Positions 33,653 to 42,611 of a stretch of 64,000 nucleotides of DNA are shown one piece after another. Under the pieces are notes generated by a model. That model saw only the letters and a program-made list of their open reading frames with translations, made no database searches and had not been told where the DNA came from. Source of the DNA: Mycobacterium sp. IS-1742 (GTDB taxonomy: Bacteria; Actinomycetota; Actinomycetes; Mycobacteriales; Mycobacteriaceae); NCBI RefSeq assembly GCF_001500125.1, contig NZ_LQIV01000023.1, positions 62,001 to 126,000 on the forward strand, written 5' to 3'. Numbering within the stretch: the first letter of the stretch is position 1; every line of letters begins with the position of its first letter. Position numbers and translations under genes: made by a program.

Positions 33653-34483
33653 GTGAGCCTGACATCCGCCCGACTCGAGGTCGTCGACGTCGCACCCCGG
33701 ATCGGCAGCGAGATCAGGACCGACCTCGACACCCTGCTCAGCGGTCGGGAAGCCGCGCGCATCCGCGCCGTGCTGGAGCAGCGCGGTGTGGTGTTCGTCC
33801 GCGGGCTGCACATCACCGACGAGCAGCAGGTGGCCATCGCCGAGACCCTCGGGCGTCTGGTGGCCAACGAGGGCGACAGCGGCATCTACAAGATCTCCCT
33901 CGACAAGAACGTCAACCAGAAGGCCGACTATCTCAAGGGGTCGATGTTCTGGCACTTCGACGGTTCGCTGCAGCCCTACCCGAATTTGGCGACACTGCTG
34001 CGCGCGGTGAGGCTCTCCGACACCGGGGGAGAGACCGAATTCTGCAACACCTACGCGGCATACGACGATCTGCCGCAGTCCGACAAGGACCTCATCGCGG
34101 ACCTCCGCGTGGTGCACAGCGCCGAACGGTCGCAGTACTACGTCCGTCCCGAGATGAGCTACGAAGAACTCACCTTCTGGCAGAAGTCGCCGACCAAGAC
34201 ATGCCCGATCGTGTGGACGCACCGGTCCGGCCGTAAGTCGCTGCTGCTCGGCGCCACCGCCGACTACGTGGTCGGGATGCCGGTGGAGGAGAGCCGGGCC
34301 CTGCTCACCCGGTTGCGCGACTGGTCGACGCAGCCGCAGTACGTCTACCGCCACGTATGGCAGCCCGGTGATCTGCTGGTCTGGGACAACACCGGCACCA
34401 TGCACCGCGTGCTGCCGTACGCCGAGGACAGCGGCCGGCTGATGCACCGCACGATACTGGCGGGCGAAGAGCCGCTGCAGTGA
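33653..34483 (+). CDS. TauD/TfdA-family Fe(II)/2-oxoglutarate dioxygenase
   Basis: Protein of 276 residues with the iron ligands H-x-D in MFWHFDGSLQ and the distal His in TGTMHRVLPY, plus an Arg for 2-oxoglutarate (LMHRTILAG). Members hydroxylate substrates such as taurine or 2,4-D using 2-oxoglutarate. GTG at 33653 chosen, six bases past the partner gene. Paralogue at 55728, also behind a Rieske/partner pair. Two oxygenases in one cassette suggest two successive oxygenations. Confidence 0.9.
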   Translation: MSLTSARLEVVDVAPRIGSEIRTDLDTLLSGREAARIRAVLEQRGVVFVRGLHITDEQQVAIAETLGRLVANEGDSGIYKISLDKNVNQKADYLKGSMFWHFDGSLQPYPNLATLLRAVRLSDTGGETEFCNTYAAYDDLPQSDKDLIADLRVVHSAERSQYYVRPEMSYEELTFWQKSPTKTCPIVWTHRSGRKSLLLGATADYVVGMPVEESRALLTRLRDWSTQPQYVYRHVWQPGDLLVWDNTGTMHRVLPYAEDSGRLMHRTILAGEEPLQ

Positions 34484-35334
34484 GATTCGGCATCGCGACG
34501 CCCGTCGTCACCAACGTCGCCGGCGCGGCGCTCACGTGGGAGAAGAACGCAGGCGTCGAGGACATCGGTCGCGTCGCCGAGGTGGCCGAGCGCCTGGGCT
34601 ATGACCACCTCACCTGCAGCGAGCACATCGGCATTCCGTCGAGGGAGGCCCCAAGGCGGGGTGCGCGGTACTGGGACCCCCTCGCCACCCTGGGTTACGT
34701 GGCCGCGCGCACTCGGCGGATCCGCCTGGCCACGATGACGCTGGTGCTCGGTTACCACCATCCGCTCGAGATCGTGAAGCGTTACGGCACCCTGGACCAC
34801 GTCAGCGGTGGCCGGGTCGTCCTCGGCGTCGGTGTCGGCTCCCTCAAGGAGGAGTTCGACCTCATCGGCGCGCCGTTCGAGGACCGCGGCCCACGCGGCG
34901 ACGACGCGCTGCGGGCGCTGCGCGCCGCCCTGTTCGACACCGAGCCCGTCTACGAGGGCGAGTACTACTCGTTCGGCGGCCTCACCGTCGACCCGTGCGC
35001 CCTGCAGCCGCACATGCCGATCTGGGTCGGCGGCCGGACGCAACGGTCGCTGCGGCGCGCGCTGGCGTTGGCCGACGGCTGGTGCCCGTTCGGCATATCG
35101 GTGGCCACGGCAGGTGAGTGGCTGCGCTCCCGCGAGGTGCCCGATGACTTCGAGGTCGTGCTGCCCGCCGACGAACCGCTCGATCCGGTGGGGGATCCGA
35201 GTGCCACCGAGGCGGCGCTGCATCGCCTGGCTGCGGCCGGGACGACGATCGTGTCGGCGCGCTTCGTCCACCATTCGCTCGAGCACTACCTCGAGCAACT
35301 CCACGCGCTCGTCGAACTGTCCGGCGTCAGCTGA
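34480..35334 (+). CDS. Luciferase-like (LLM) F420-dependent oxidoreductase
   Basis: Protein of 284 residues of the LLM fold: VAEVAERLGYDHLTCSEHIG, RIRLATMTLVLGYHHPLEIVKRYGTLDHVSGGRVVLGVGVG and MPIWVGGRTQRSLRRALALADGW. Such mycobacterial proteins use F420 or FMN to reduce or oxidise a substrate. It overlaps the TauD gene by 4 bases and meets the next LLM gene head-on at 35327-35334. Confidence 0.87.
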   Translation: MRFGIATPVVTNVAGAALTWEKNAGVEDIGRVAEVAERLGYDHLTCSEHIGIPSREAPRRGARYWDPLATLGYVAARTRRIRLATMTLVLGYHHPLEIVKRYGTLDHVSGGRVVLGVGVGSLKEEFDLIGAPFEDRGPRGDDALRALRAALFDTEPVYEGEYYSFGGLTVDPCALQPHMPIWVGGRTQRSLRRALALADGWCPFGISVATAGEWLRSREVPDDFEVVLPADEPLDPVGDPSATEAALHRLAAAGTTIVSARFVHHSLEHYLEQLHALVELSGVS

Positions 35335-36289
35335 ACTCCCCACACAGCGATGCCACGAATTCCTGTGTGCGGCGCCGTGACTCGCGCCGGGCCGCCGGGT
35401 CGTCCCCGAGTGGGATGACGCGCGCGGCCAGGTCGGTGACACCGGCGTCGCGGTAGCGCCGGAGCCGGGCCGACACGGTGGCCTCGTCCCCGGCGGCCAT
35501 GGTGTCGCCGACGTCGTCGGCATCGCCGTGCTCGAGCAGCCGAAGGTAGTTCGGCGACAGTTCCGCGTGGCCGAGCACCTCGCCGGCGTAGGCGCGGGCG
35601 TCGTCGACCTCGCGTGGTGAGCACAGGGCCACGGGGACCCCCGCCACGATGCGTGGCGCCGGCCGGCCCGCGGCGCTCGCGGCGTCGGTGAGTCGGGGAG
35701 CGATATGGCCCTCGATCGCCCGTTCGTCGGCCATCCACAAGATGGTGCCGCCGGCCCGCTCACCGGCCAGTCGCAGCATCACCGGACCGAGCGCGGCGAG
35801 CAGGACCGGCACCTCGTAGGAGTCGGTGACGTCGATCGCTCCGTGCACGCGGTAGCTGTCGTTGTCCACGTCGACGGCACCGGGACCGGACAGCGACGCG
35901 CCGAGCACGGCGAGGTAGTCCTGTACCAGGCGGGCCGGTCGGTCGTAGGGCAGGCCGAGTTGTCCGGAGATGATCCAGTCGTGAGAAGCCCCGACACCTA
36001 GGGTGAATCGTCCGTCGCAGGCCACCTGGGTCGTCGCCGCCTGCTGCGCCATGATCAGCGGGTGGCGCGTCTGGATGGGCACGACGGCGGTGCCGATCTC
36101 GATGCGCTCGGTGACGCGGCCCAGCAGCGCGACCGCGGTCATGGCGTCGAGGTAGCCGGGCACCTGGGGGAACCAGAACGAGGCGAAACCCTGCTCCTCG
36201 GCGGCCCGGCCGTCGTCGAGCAACCCGCTCAACCGGTCCGCGCGCGGGCGCTCCCGGTCGGAGCCCACCATCAATCCGACGCGCATCAC
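35327..36289 (-). CDS. Luciferase-like (LLM) F420-dependent oxidoreductase
   Basis: Protein of 320 residues; start MRVGLMVGSDRERPRADRLS, then EIGTAVVPIQTRHPLIMAQQAAT and DGRFTLGVGASHDWIISGQLG, typical of the F420 subgroup. It is on the opposite strand to the LLM gene it overlaps at the 3' end. It heads a minus-strand set with the EthD-like gene and the epimerase. Role in the cassette is unclear. Confidence 0.87.
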   Translation of the reverse strand: MMRVGLMVGSDRERPRADRLSGLLDDGRAAEEQGFASFWFPQVPGYLDAMTAVALLGRVTERIEIGTAVVPIQTRHPLIMAQQAATTQVACDGRFTLGVGASHDWIISGQLGLPYDRPARLVQDYLAVLGASLSGPGAVDVDNDSYRVHGAIDVTDSYEVPVLLAALGPVMLRLAGERAGGTILWMADERAIEGHIAPRLTDAASAAGRPAPRIVAGVPVALCSPREVDDARAYAGEVLGHAELSPNYLRLLEHGDADDVGDTMAAGDEATVSARLRRYRDAGVTDLAARVIPLGDDPAARRESRRRTQEFVASLCGEFS

Positions 36290-36298
36290 ATGCTCCGA

Positions 36299-37042
36299 TC
36301 ACGGCACATAGCGGTCCCACTCATGGGGTACGACGGGGTGGAACGGTGCGGCGAACAGCGGGGTGACGCCCCGGTCGGTCCACCGCTTCTCCAGCACCGG
36401 CAGCAGCCGGCCGGCGGCGTCGACGGGATCGGTGTCGAGGAAGCAGTACGAGATCGTCTGTCCCGCAGGCGCACTCGCCAGGCGGGCGTCGACCGGCAAC
36501 GACGTCGCCGTCCACACGCCGGCGACGCCGTCGACATCGAGCAGATCCGCCGCGTCCGCCGTGCCGGTCTCGAGGAGCAGGTACACCCCCCGAACCGGCC
36601 ACCACGGTAGGACGTCGGCGCCGATCTTGATCCGTGGCGCCGCCCGCCTGTCCGTGACGTCGTACACGCCCCGTTCGACGGGCGGCAGCAGCGGCAGTTT
36701 GCGGCCCGCGTCGCCGAGCGCCTTGGACAGGGCGAGGAACGGTTCCATCCCGCCGGGGTCGGTGAAGAAGTACGTCATGACGTGGTCGATGGCGTCGTAG
36801 GGGCCTTCGCTCACTGCGCGGGCAAACCGGCACGCCGGCGTGGACACCAGCCGCAGCGAGGCGCGCACGGCCGAGAGGCGGTGTTGTTCGGGCCGGTGGT
36901 CGAGGGTGTGCCAGCGTAGATAGTCGGCGTCGGCGCCGTCGGGATGGCGCGTGGCCATCGACACGAACAGTGTGCCGACGTCGCCCCGGCCCTCGGCGAG
37001 GACGGCGGCCACCTCGTCGGACGGTGTTCCCGGTAGTTGCAC
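36299..37042 (-). CDS. Uncharacterised protein, possibly tandem dimeric alpha/beta-barrel (EthD-like)
   Basis: Protein of 247 residues with no confident family. Segment DADYLRWHTLDHRPEQHRL resembles the EthD/ABM core in which a His-rich helix follows the first strand, and FVSMATRHPDG precedes it. The second half has a weaker repeat near VRGVYLLLETGTADAADL. No Cys-rich or membrane region. It lies between an LLM gene and an epimerase on the same strand. EthD proteins assist P450s or handle reactive intermediates; this link is a guess. Confidence 0.6.
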   Translation of the reverse strand: MQLPGTPSDEVAAVLAEGRGDVGTLFVSMATRHPDGADADYLRWHTLDHRPEQHRLSAVRASLRLVSTPACRFARAVSEGPYDAIDHVMTYFFTDPGGMEPFLALSKALGDAGRKLPLLPPVERGVYDVTDRRAAPRIKIGADVLPWWPVRGVYLLLETGTADAADLLDVDGVAGVWTATSLPVDARLASAPAGQTISYCFLDTDPVDAAGRLLPVLEKRWTDRGVTPLFAAPFHPVVPHEWDRYVP

Positions 37043-37051
37043 GGCGGCCTC

Positions 37052-37984
37052 TCAGGCGGTGGTCGGATCATGTTCGGCCAATAAAATTTCGGGGTGCCGG
37101 GCGGCGATCATGCGCCGCATCCCCTCGCGCCACGGCACCGTGGTGCGGCCGAGCACCCGGTGCATGTGGGTGACATCGGGCCACAAGGGGGTGTGTGCCG
37201 CGGGCGTGTAGTCGAAGACCGGTTCGACGCCCACCAGTTCACCCATGTACGTGCAGTAGTCCTCGACGCTCACGGTTTCGCTGCCCGCCCAGTTCACCAC
37301 CACCGGGGGTGTGTCGGCGACCTCCAGCGCGCGGATACCCAGCGCGACGTAGTCGTCCTCGTAGATCGGGTTGTAGTTGTTCGGCTTGTCGGGGTGCAGC
37401 CGAATGGGCCTGCCGGCCAACATCATCTCGAGCCGGTCGGCGGGCGCTCCACCCTCGGGGCCGTACGTCGAGCAGATGCGGATGATCGTCAGCGGCGTCC
37501 CGTGGTGCGTGGCGACCCACGTGCACACCGCTTCCGCCGCGATCTTCGAGAAGCTGTAGTTGGCGCGCAGCGGCACCCCGGGCGGATCCGACTCCGTCAG
37601 CGGCCGCCGCCCCTGGTAGCCGTAGATCGAGCCGGTCGAGCACAACACGAAACCCTTGGCCGTGCGGCAGTGATGGAGCAGATCGCCGGACTTCTGCGCG
37701 TTGGCGTCGACGCACCGGGTCCAGTCGCCTTCGCCGGCGTCGACCGCTGCGTGGAAGACATAGTCGAAGTCGTCGGGCAGGGCCGAGAAGTCGCCGGTGC
37801 CGATATCGAGCGCGACGGGGGTGATGCCGGCGGCCGCCAGGCGGTCGCGACCGGCGGGGTCGCGGAGTCGCGCCGCGCCCCAGACCTCGTTGCGCTGCGC
37901 GAGCGCGCGGGCGATCGGAAAGGCGATCTTCCCGGTGGCGCCGGTGATGAGGATCTTCTGGCCGGTGAGCATCCCATCAGTCAT
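37052..37984 (-). CDS. NAD-dependent epimerase/dehydratase family protein
   Basis: Protein of 310 residues. Rossmann start ILITGATGKIAFPIARAL, SIYGYQG and the YSFSKIAAE motif (YSFSK active site). ATG at 37984 preferred; in-frame ATG at 37972 is possible. A longer open frame to 38764 runs through the divergent hydrolase gene and is not real. The AAGTACTTGATAC motif lies 23 bases upstream, shared with promoters at 48.7 and 52.3 kb. Confidence 0.85.
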   Translation of the reverse strand: MTDGMLTGQKILITGATGKIAFPIARALAQRNEVWGAARLRDPAGRDRLAAAGITPVALDIGTGDFSALPDDFDYVFHAAVDAGEGDWTRCVDANAQKSGDLLHHCRTAKGFVLCSTGSIYGYQGRRPLTESDPPGVPLRANYSFSKIAAEAVCTWVATHHGTPLTIIRICSTYGPEGGAPADRLEMMLAGRPIRLHPDKPNNYNPIYEDDYVALGIRALEVADTPPVVVNWAGSETVSVEDYCTYMGELVGVEPVFDYTPAAHTPLWPDVTHMHRVLGRTTVPWREGMRRMIAARHPEILLAEHDPTTA

Positions 37985-38006
37985 AGCGCACCGTGCCGTA
38001 AATGTT

Positions 38007-38019
38007 AAGTACTTGATAC
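38007..38019. promoter_or_regulatory. Shared promoter motif AAGTACTTGATAC (copy 1)
   Basis: Thirteen bases identical to the site at 52275-52287 and one mismatch from the reverse complement of 48675-48687. It lies 23 bases upstream of the epimerase (37984, minus) and 59 bases before the divergent hydrolase (38078, plus). The core is the near-palindrome AAGTACTT. Confidence 0.6.
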
Positions 38020-38077
38020 CTGACGCGCGGCGTGGGTCGCTGAAAGGCGGTGTGCCACGCGGCCCGCTCGTGACAGG

Positions 38078-38836
38078 ATGGCGGCTGTGACTGTGGTTCT
38101 GGTGCACGGGAATCCGGAGACGGACGCGGTCTGGGGCCCGCTCGTCGACGCACTCGGGCGGACGGATGTGGTGCGGTTGTCGCCGCCGGGGTTCGGCGCT
38201 CCGCTGCCCGACGGCTTCCCGGCGACCTTCCTCGCGTACCGCGATTGGCTTGTCGGCGAGTTGCAGGGCATCGGTGAACCCGTCGACCTCGTCGGACACG
38301 ACTGGGGTGGAGGGCACGTGATCAACGCGGTGATGCATCGTCCCGAGCTCGTGCGGAGCTGGGCCAGCGACGTCGTCGGCCTGTTCGACCGCGACTACGT
38401 GTGGCACGACATGGCCCAGGGTTTTCAATCTCCGGAGACCGGTGAGCAGCTGGTCGCGATGATGCAGGACGGGTCGGCACAGGAGCGTGCGGACCAGCTG
38501 GTCGCGTTCGGCGTTCCCGCTGACGTGGCAGCGTCCTTCGCCGCGGCGCAGGGGCCGGAGATGGGTCGGGCGATCCTGGCGCTGTACCGCTCCGCGCGCC
38601 AACCGGCTCTGGCCGACGCGGGTCGGGCACTCGAGAACGCCGCCGCCCGGCCCGGTCTGTCGCTGTCGGCCACCGAGGACCCGTTCGTCGGCACCGAGGA
38701 GATGCGGCGCCGGGCCGCAGAGCGGGCCGGCGCCCGGACCGAGGTGCTCGACGGGCTGGGGCACTGGTGGATGGTGGAGAATCCGGCCGTCGGCGCCGCG
38801 GCGCTCGCCCGGTTCTGGGAATCGCTCGACGAGTGA
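38078..38836 (+). CDS. Alpha/beta hydrolase (Asp-nucleophile type)
   Basis: Protein of 252 residues. VVLVHGNPETDAVWGPL gives the oxyanion-hole HGNP; the nucleophile elbow is VGHDWGGGH, with Asp rather than Ser; the catalytic His is in LDGLGHWWMVENP. Asp nucleophiles occur in epoxide hydrolases and dehalogenases. ATG at 38078 is used; GTG at 38087 is possible. An epoxide hydrolase would fit the oxygenase context, but the lid residues were not checked. It ends tail-to-tail with the VWA gene. Confidence 0.85.
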   Translation: MAAVTVVLVHGNPETDAVWGPLVDALGRTDVVRLSPPGFGAPLPDGFPATFLAYRDWLVGELQGIGEPVDLVGHDWGGGHVINAVMHRPELVRSWASDVVGLFDRDYVWHDMAQGFQSPETGEQLVAMMQDGSAQERADQLVAFGVPADVAASFAAAQGPEMGRAILALYRSARQPALADAGRALENAAARPGLSLSATEDPFVGTEEMRRRAAERAGARTEVLDGLGHWWMVENPAVGAAALARFWESLDE

Positions 38837-38848
38837 CGGCCCGGGGCG

Positions 38849-40561
38849 TCACACCCGCGCGGGTTTGGGCGCCGCGAGTTCGGCCAGAGCGGACATGAAC
38901 AACTCGTCCATCTGTGGGCTCAGCTCGGACAGTTCCGCGGCGCTGGCGAAGCTGGCCGAGCCGAAGACGCGTTCGAGCACATCGGTTTCCGTGGCTGCGC
39001 CGATGGACAGGCACAGGCAGGCGACGCCCTCGGCGCGGAGCTCTTCGAGCGCCTTGTGTGCGTCGGCTTCCGCGTAGCGGCCTTCGTACCCGTCGTCGTA
39101 GGGAAAGCCGTCCGAGAGGACGAGCAGGAGCCGATTCGGCGTACCGGACTGGTTCTTGAGGACGTCGCCCGCACCGCGGATACCCGCGCCGAGCCGGGTG
39201 TAGCTCGCCGGCTCGAGCTGTTTGAGCCGCGCGCGCCCGACGGCGCCGAAGGTCTGGTCGAACGTCTTGATCGCGGGCAGGTGCACGGCATGACGGCCCT
39301 GCGATCGAAACGCGTAGACGGCGACGCGGTCGCCGAGCTCTTCGAGCGTGACGGCCAGGGTGGCGGCCGCGCGTCGTTGATGGTCGTGCACGGCAAGCCC
39401 TTCCGAATCGGCGTCGACCGCGGACCCGGAGGCGTCGATCAGGATGAGCACGCCGAGATTGCGGGCGAGTTTGCGGCGCTCCAGGTAGACGTGTTCGGCT
39501 CCGGAGAACCCGGATTGCAGATCGACGAACAGGTCGATGAGCGCCTCGATGTCGAGATCGTCGCCGTCGGCCCGGCCGCGCAGGACTCTCGGGCCCAGAC
39601 CCACCCGGGCCAGGCGGCGCCGCAGCACGTCGTCGTGGGCGACCCCGGCGTCGGAGACATCGGCGGCAACGGTCAGGGGGAAGTCGATCACCCGGCACCA
39701 GTCCGGCTTGTACCGGTTGTTGAAGACGTCCCACTCCGGATACAGCGCGCCGCCCACCCCTAGGGCGGCTCCGGGCTTGCCGTCATCGGTGAAGTGGATC
39801 CGGGTGGGCAGGGGGCGGGCGTTCGATCCGCTTCCGCGCACTCGCCGGATGGAGCGAACCGTCATCTCGCTGCCCGCGGCCCCCTCGCTCTCGGATCGCC
39901 TCCCGCCGAACATCTTCCGTATGTGGTCCGACAGCGACTGATTGTTGAAGAGCGGACTCTCGAACAGTTTGAGGATCTTGCTGTCGTTCGTTTCGCCGCC
40001 GTCGTCGTCCTCGTCCTCGTCGCCCTCCTCCGCTTCGGGCATGTCGATGGGGTCGAACCGGAGTTCGAGGTCTTTGTTCGTGGCCTGCGCGCCCGGTCCG
40101 GCCGGGGCGGCCACCAACCGGGAGGGTTTGATGACACCAAACCACTCGGGCGGGTCGGCGACCGCGGTTCGGCTCCTGGCCACCTCGAGTGACTCGTCGG
40201 CGGTCGCCGTGCAGGGCCGCCCGTCCCCGAGGAGCGCGGAATCGAGTGGGATCCGGTGGGCGAGTTGGTCGAGCGCCCGGCGACCCTCGAGCGCCAGGTA
40301 GCGGCGTGCCGACGTCGCACGTGCCCGCAGACCCTTCACCAGTCGGGGATCGAGGCTGCCTGCGCCCAGAAGGGCGGCCTGGACCAGCATCTCGCGGCGC
40401 TGCTCCTCGACGGAACCACCCGCCGAGACGAAGATGAACTGTCCGTCGGTGTGGGCCGGCTGGCCTGCCGGCGCCTCGGTCACCTCGACGGACCTGCCGG
40501 CGATGTAGGTGGCGAGGAACCGGAAACGATCAGGGTCGCGGGCGGGCGAGTCGTCGGTCAC
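38849..40561 (-). CDS. VWA-domain protein (NorD/CbbO-like)
   Basis: Protein of 570 residues. An acidic run at about 176-191 is followed by a YPEWD motif (274-278) and a YKPDWC region, as in NorD-like proteins. A von Willebrand factor A domain follows from about residue 370, with the intact MIDAS DASGS (D376, S378, S380) in LGVLILIDASGSAVDAD. Partner of the MoxR ATPase upstream (4-base GTGA overlap). In known NorQD/CbbQO pairs the two act together to activate or insert metal into an enzyme. A 1235-codon open frame extends upstream, but only this part is coding. Confidence 0.9.
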   Translation of the reverse strand: MTDDSPARDPDRFRFLATYIAGRSVEVTEAPAGQPAHTDGQFIFVSAGGSVEEQRREMLVQAALLGAGSLDPRLVKGLRARATSARRYLALEGRRALDQLAHRIPLDSALLGDGRPCTATADESLEVARSRTAVADPPEWFGVIKPSRLVAAPAGPGAQATNKDLELRFDPIDMPEAEEGDEDEDDDGGETNDSKILKLFESPLFNNQSLSDHIRKMFGGRRSESEGAAGSEMTVRSIRRVRGSGSNARPLPTRIHFTDDGKPGAALGVGGALYPEWDVFNNRYKPDWCRVIDFPLTVAADVSDAGVAHDDVLRRRLARVGLGPRVLRGRADGDDLDIEALIDLFVDLQSGFSGAEHVYLERRKLARNLGVLILIDASGSAVDADSEGLAVHDHQRRAAATLAVTLEELGDRVAVYAFRSQGRHAVHLPAIKTFDQTFGAVGRARLKQLEPASYTRLGAGIRGAGDVLKNQSGTPNRLLLVLSDGFPYDDGYEGRYAEADAHKALEELRAEGVACLCLSIGAATETDVLERVFGSASFASAAELSELSPQMDELFMSALAELAAPKPARV

Positions 40562-41376
40562 GTCTGGGGCAGAACGGTGTTGACGAGTTCGTCGAGGGCA
40601 CGGATCACATCGGCGTCGTCGGAGAGCACCTGGACCACTGCCGCATGGACGGCGCTGCGCAGGTTCAGGCCTTCGGCTGCCAAGCCGCCGGCCAGAATGA
40701 GCATGCGCGTGGAGGACACTTCGCGCAACGGTGACCCGTCCAGGTTCCGGATGGCGTACGCGAGCCTGACCAACGCGCGTGCGGTGTGCGTGTCGATGCC
40801 TGCTTCGTAGGCGACCACCTCGGTCTCGACCTCGGGGGACGGGTAACCGAGTTCGATGGCGACGAAGCGCTGACGGGTCGATTCCTTGAGGTTCTTCAGA
40901 ACGCTCTGGTAGCCGGGGTTGTAGGAGATCACCAGCTGGAAACCGGGTGCCGCGCGCAGCGTCGTACCGAGCCGGTCGACGGGCAGTTCGCGGCGATGGT
41001 CGGCGAGGGGGTGGATGACCACGGTGGTGTCCTGGCGGGCCTCCACCACCTCGTCCAGGTAGAAGATCGCGCCCTCGCGCACCGCGCGGGTCAGCGGTCC
41101 GTCCACCCACACGGTCTCGCCACCCTTGAGCAGGAAGCGACCGACGAGGTCCGCCGACGTCATGTCCTCGTGGCCGGCGACGGTGATCAGCTCCCGACCC
41201 AACTGGTGGGCCATCGCCTCGACGAAACGTGTTTTCCCGCAACCTGTCGGGCCCTTCAGCAGAACCGGCAGGCCCCGGCGGGCCGCTGCCCGGAAGACCT
41301 CCACCTCGTCGCGCACCGCACGGTAGAAGGGCGCGTTCGGTATGGGCGTGGCCACGCCGGCAGTACTGTTGCGCAT
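40558..41376 (-). CDS. MoxR-family AAA+ ATPase (CbbQ/NirQ/NorQ-like)
   Basis: Protein of 272 residues. Walker A at 42-49 (GPTGCGKT), Walker B at 105-110 (FYLDEV), and the family signature GFQLVISYNPGYQ near 146-158. It forms hexamers in the characterised cases and works with a VWA partner. Its ATG abuts the stop of the AveC-like gene (TAGATG) and its stop overlaps the VWA start, so the three proteins are made together. I infer the AveC-like membrane protein as the client. Confidence 0.92.
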   Translation of the reverse strand: MRNSTAGVATPIPNAPFYRAVRDEVEVFRAAARRGLPVLLKGPTGCGKTRFVEAMAHQLGRELITVAGHEDMTSADLVGRFLLKGGETVWVDGPLTRAVREGAIFYLDEVVEARQDTTVVIHPLADHRRELPVDRLGTTLRAAPGFQLVISYNPGYQSVLKNLKESTRQRFVAIELGYPSPEVETEVVAYEAGIDTHTARALVRLAYAIRNLDGSPLREVSSTRMLILAGGLAAEGLNLRSAVHAAVVQVLSDDADVIRALDELVNTVLPQT

Positions 41377-42537
41377 CTACTCTCCTCGTTCGATCGGAAC
41401 GTTCCGGGGAAGCGTCACGCCCTCGGGCAGGACGAGCTCGCCGTCGTGGTTGATATAGCCGGAGTTGGTCAGCGGCATCGGTAGCGCGGGGTCCGGGCAC
41501 GGTCGATCGGTGTCTTCTCCGCAGATGCCCATCAGGAAGTACGAGCGCTTCAGGATGTCCTCCGGCCACGGATCCTGGTGCATGGCGAAGAACTGCGCCG
41601 GGATGTTGTAGAACACGAAGAAGAACGCGCTGCACGCGGCGAAGATCGCCAGGAATCGGGTGAGCTGCTGTGTGACCACACCGCCTCGGACCTGGTCGAG
41701 CCCCCGCTCGACGAACGTCCGGCCACGGTCGTCGGTGAAGTAGCGCAGGCAGCACAGGCCGGCCTGGACACCACCCCACATGAGGCCTTCGTATAGCGGC
41801 CACTGGTAGTAGGTACCGGCGTTCACCGACAACGCCTGGATGGCGCCAGGATAGGTGAACAGCCCCATAGGCATGAGGAACAGGCCCTCGATGACGAAGT
41901 CGAAGAAGAAGGTCCAGACGATCACCACGCCGATGAGGCCGAAGGTGTTGATGTTGGGGAACCGCTTCTTGGCCAGGCGCATGACCGCGCAGCCGAGCAT
42001 GGTGCACAGCAGAACGAAGAAGTAGCCCGGAGCGTTCATCAGGACCGGCTCGGCCATCATGGCGCCGGGTTCCCCGTATGACACCCACCCCGGGATGTCC
42101 TGGACCCACGAGCCCATGTTCCACATCCAGGTGTTGTAGGTACTCCACGTACTGAAGTAGTTCAGCAGCGGATCCTGGAACCACAGCAGGCCGCAGGACA
42201 CGAAGAGCATGCCGTCGAGAGTGATTCGCCGCTCCCGGTGCCACGGCCGGATGAGGAACCACCAGATGGCGACCGGCATCCCGATGACGATCACGGCGGT
42301 CCAGGTGAAAAGGATCGCCTTCATGAAGGTCGGTGGGTCGGTCGGCCCCGCGGGAACCCGCTCGAAGTGGGGTCCGGTGATCCACTTGCCCCACACGAAC
42401 AGCTGGAAGGCGAGGATCACACCGCCGACCGCGGCCCAGACCCGCACCGGGGTGATCCTCTTCTGCGGCTGCGTGCCGATCGACGCGCTGCTCAACGGTT
42501 CGGTGAGCACCGGCTTCTTGTTGGTCAGATCGCTCAC
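41377..42537 (-). CDS. AveC-like (spirocyclase AveC family) membrane protein
   Basis: Protein of 386 residues with about seven membrane segments, roughly 31-50, 70-92, 105-122, 150-175, 190-218, 240-258 and 290-312. Conserved with the paralogue at 43279: FQDPLLNYFSTWSTYN, FDFVIEGLFLMPMG, SVNAGTYYQWPLYEGLMWGG and CCLRYFTDDRGRT. AveC of Streptomyces makes the avermectin spiroketal; mycobacterial members have no assigned role. Start is GTG at 42537 after GGAGGAG. It is first in the operon with MoxR and VWA genes. A redox or cyclising membrane enzyme needing metal is plausible, not shown. Confidence 0.85.
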   Translation of the reverse strand: MSDLTNKKPVLTEPLSSASIGTQPQKRITPVRVWAAVGGVILAFQLFVWGKWITGPHFERVPAGPTDPPTFMKAILFTWTAVIVIGMPVAIWWFLIRPWHRERRITLDGMLFVSCGLLWFQDPLLNYFSTWSTYNTWMWNMGSWVQDIPGWVSYGEPGAMMAEPVLMNAPGYFFVLLCTMLGCAVMRLAKKRFPNINTFGLIGVVIVWTFFFDFVIEGLFLMPMGLFTYPGAIQALSVNAGTYYQWPLYEGLMWGGVQAGLCCLRYFTDDRGRTFVERGLDQVRGGVVTQQLTRFLAIFAACSAFFFVFYNIPAQFFAMHQDPWPEDILKRSYFLMGICGEDTDRPCPDPALPMPLTNSGYINHDGELVLPEGVTLPRNVPIERGE

Positions 42538-42611
42538 GACTCTGTCTCCTCCGCACTTGTCGATCGCATGGACCTCAGAGCTCCTCCCCGAAGTGGCCGA
42601 TCCGTCGAAAA

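Noticed and set aside
38849..42556. A 1235-codon minus-strand open frame
   Set aside because: It runs through the MoxR and AveC-like genes in another frame; only the part below 40561 has VWA domain character. High G+C makes long shadow frames common.
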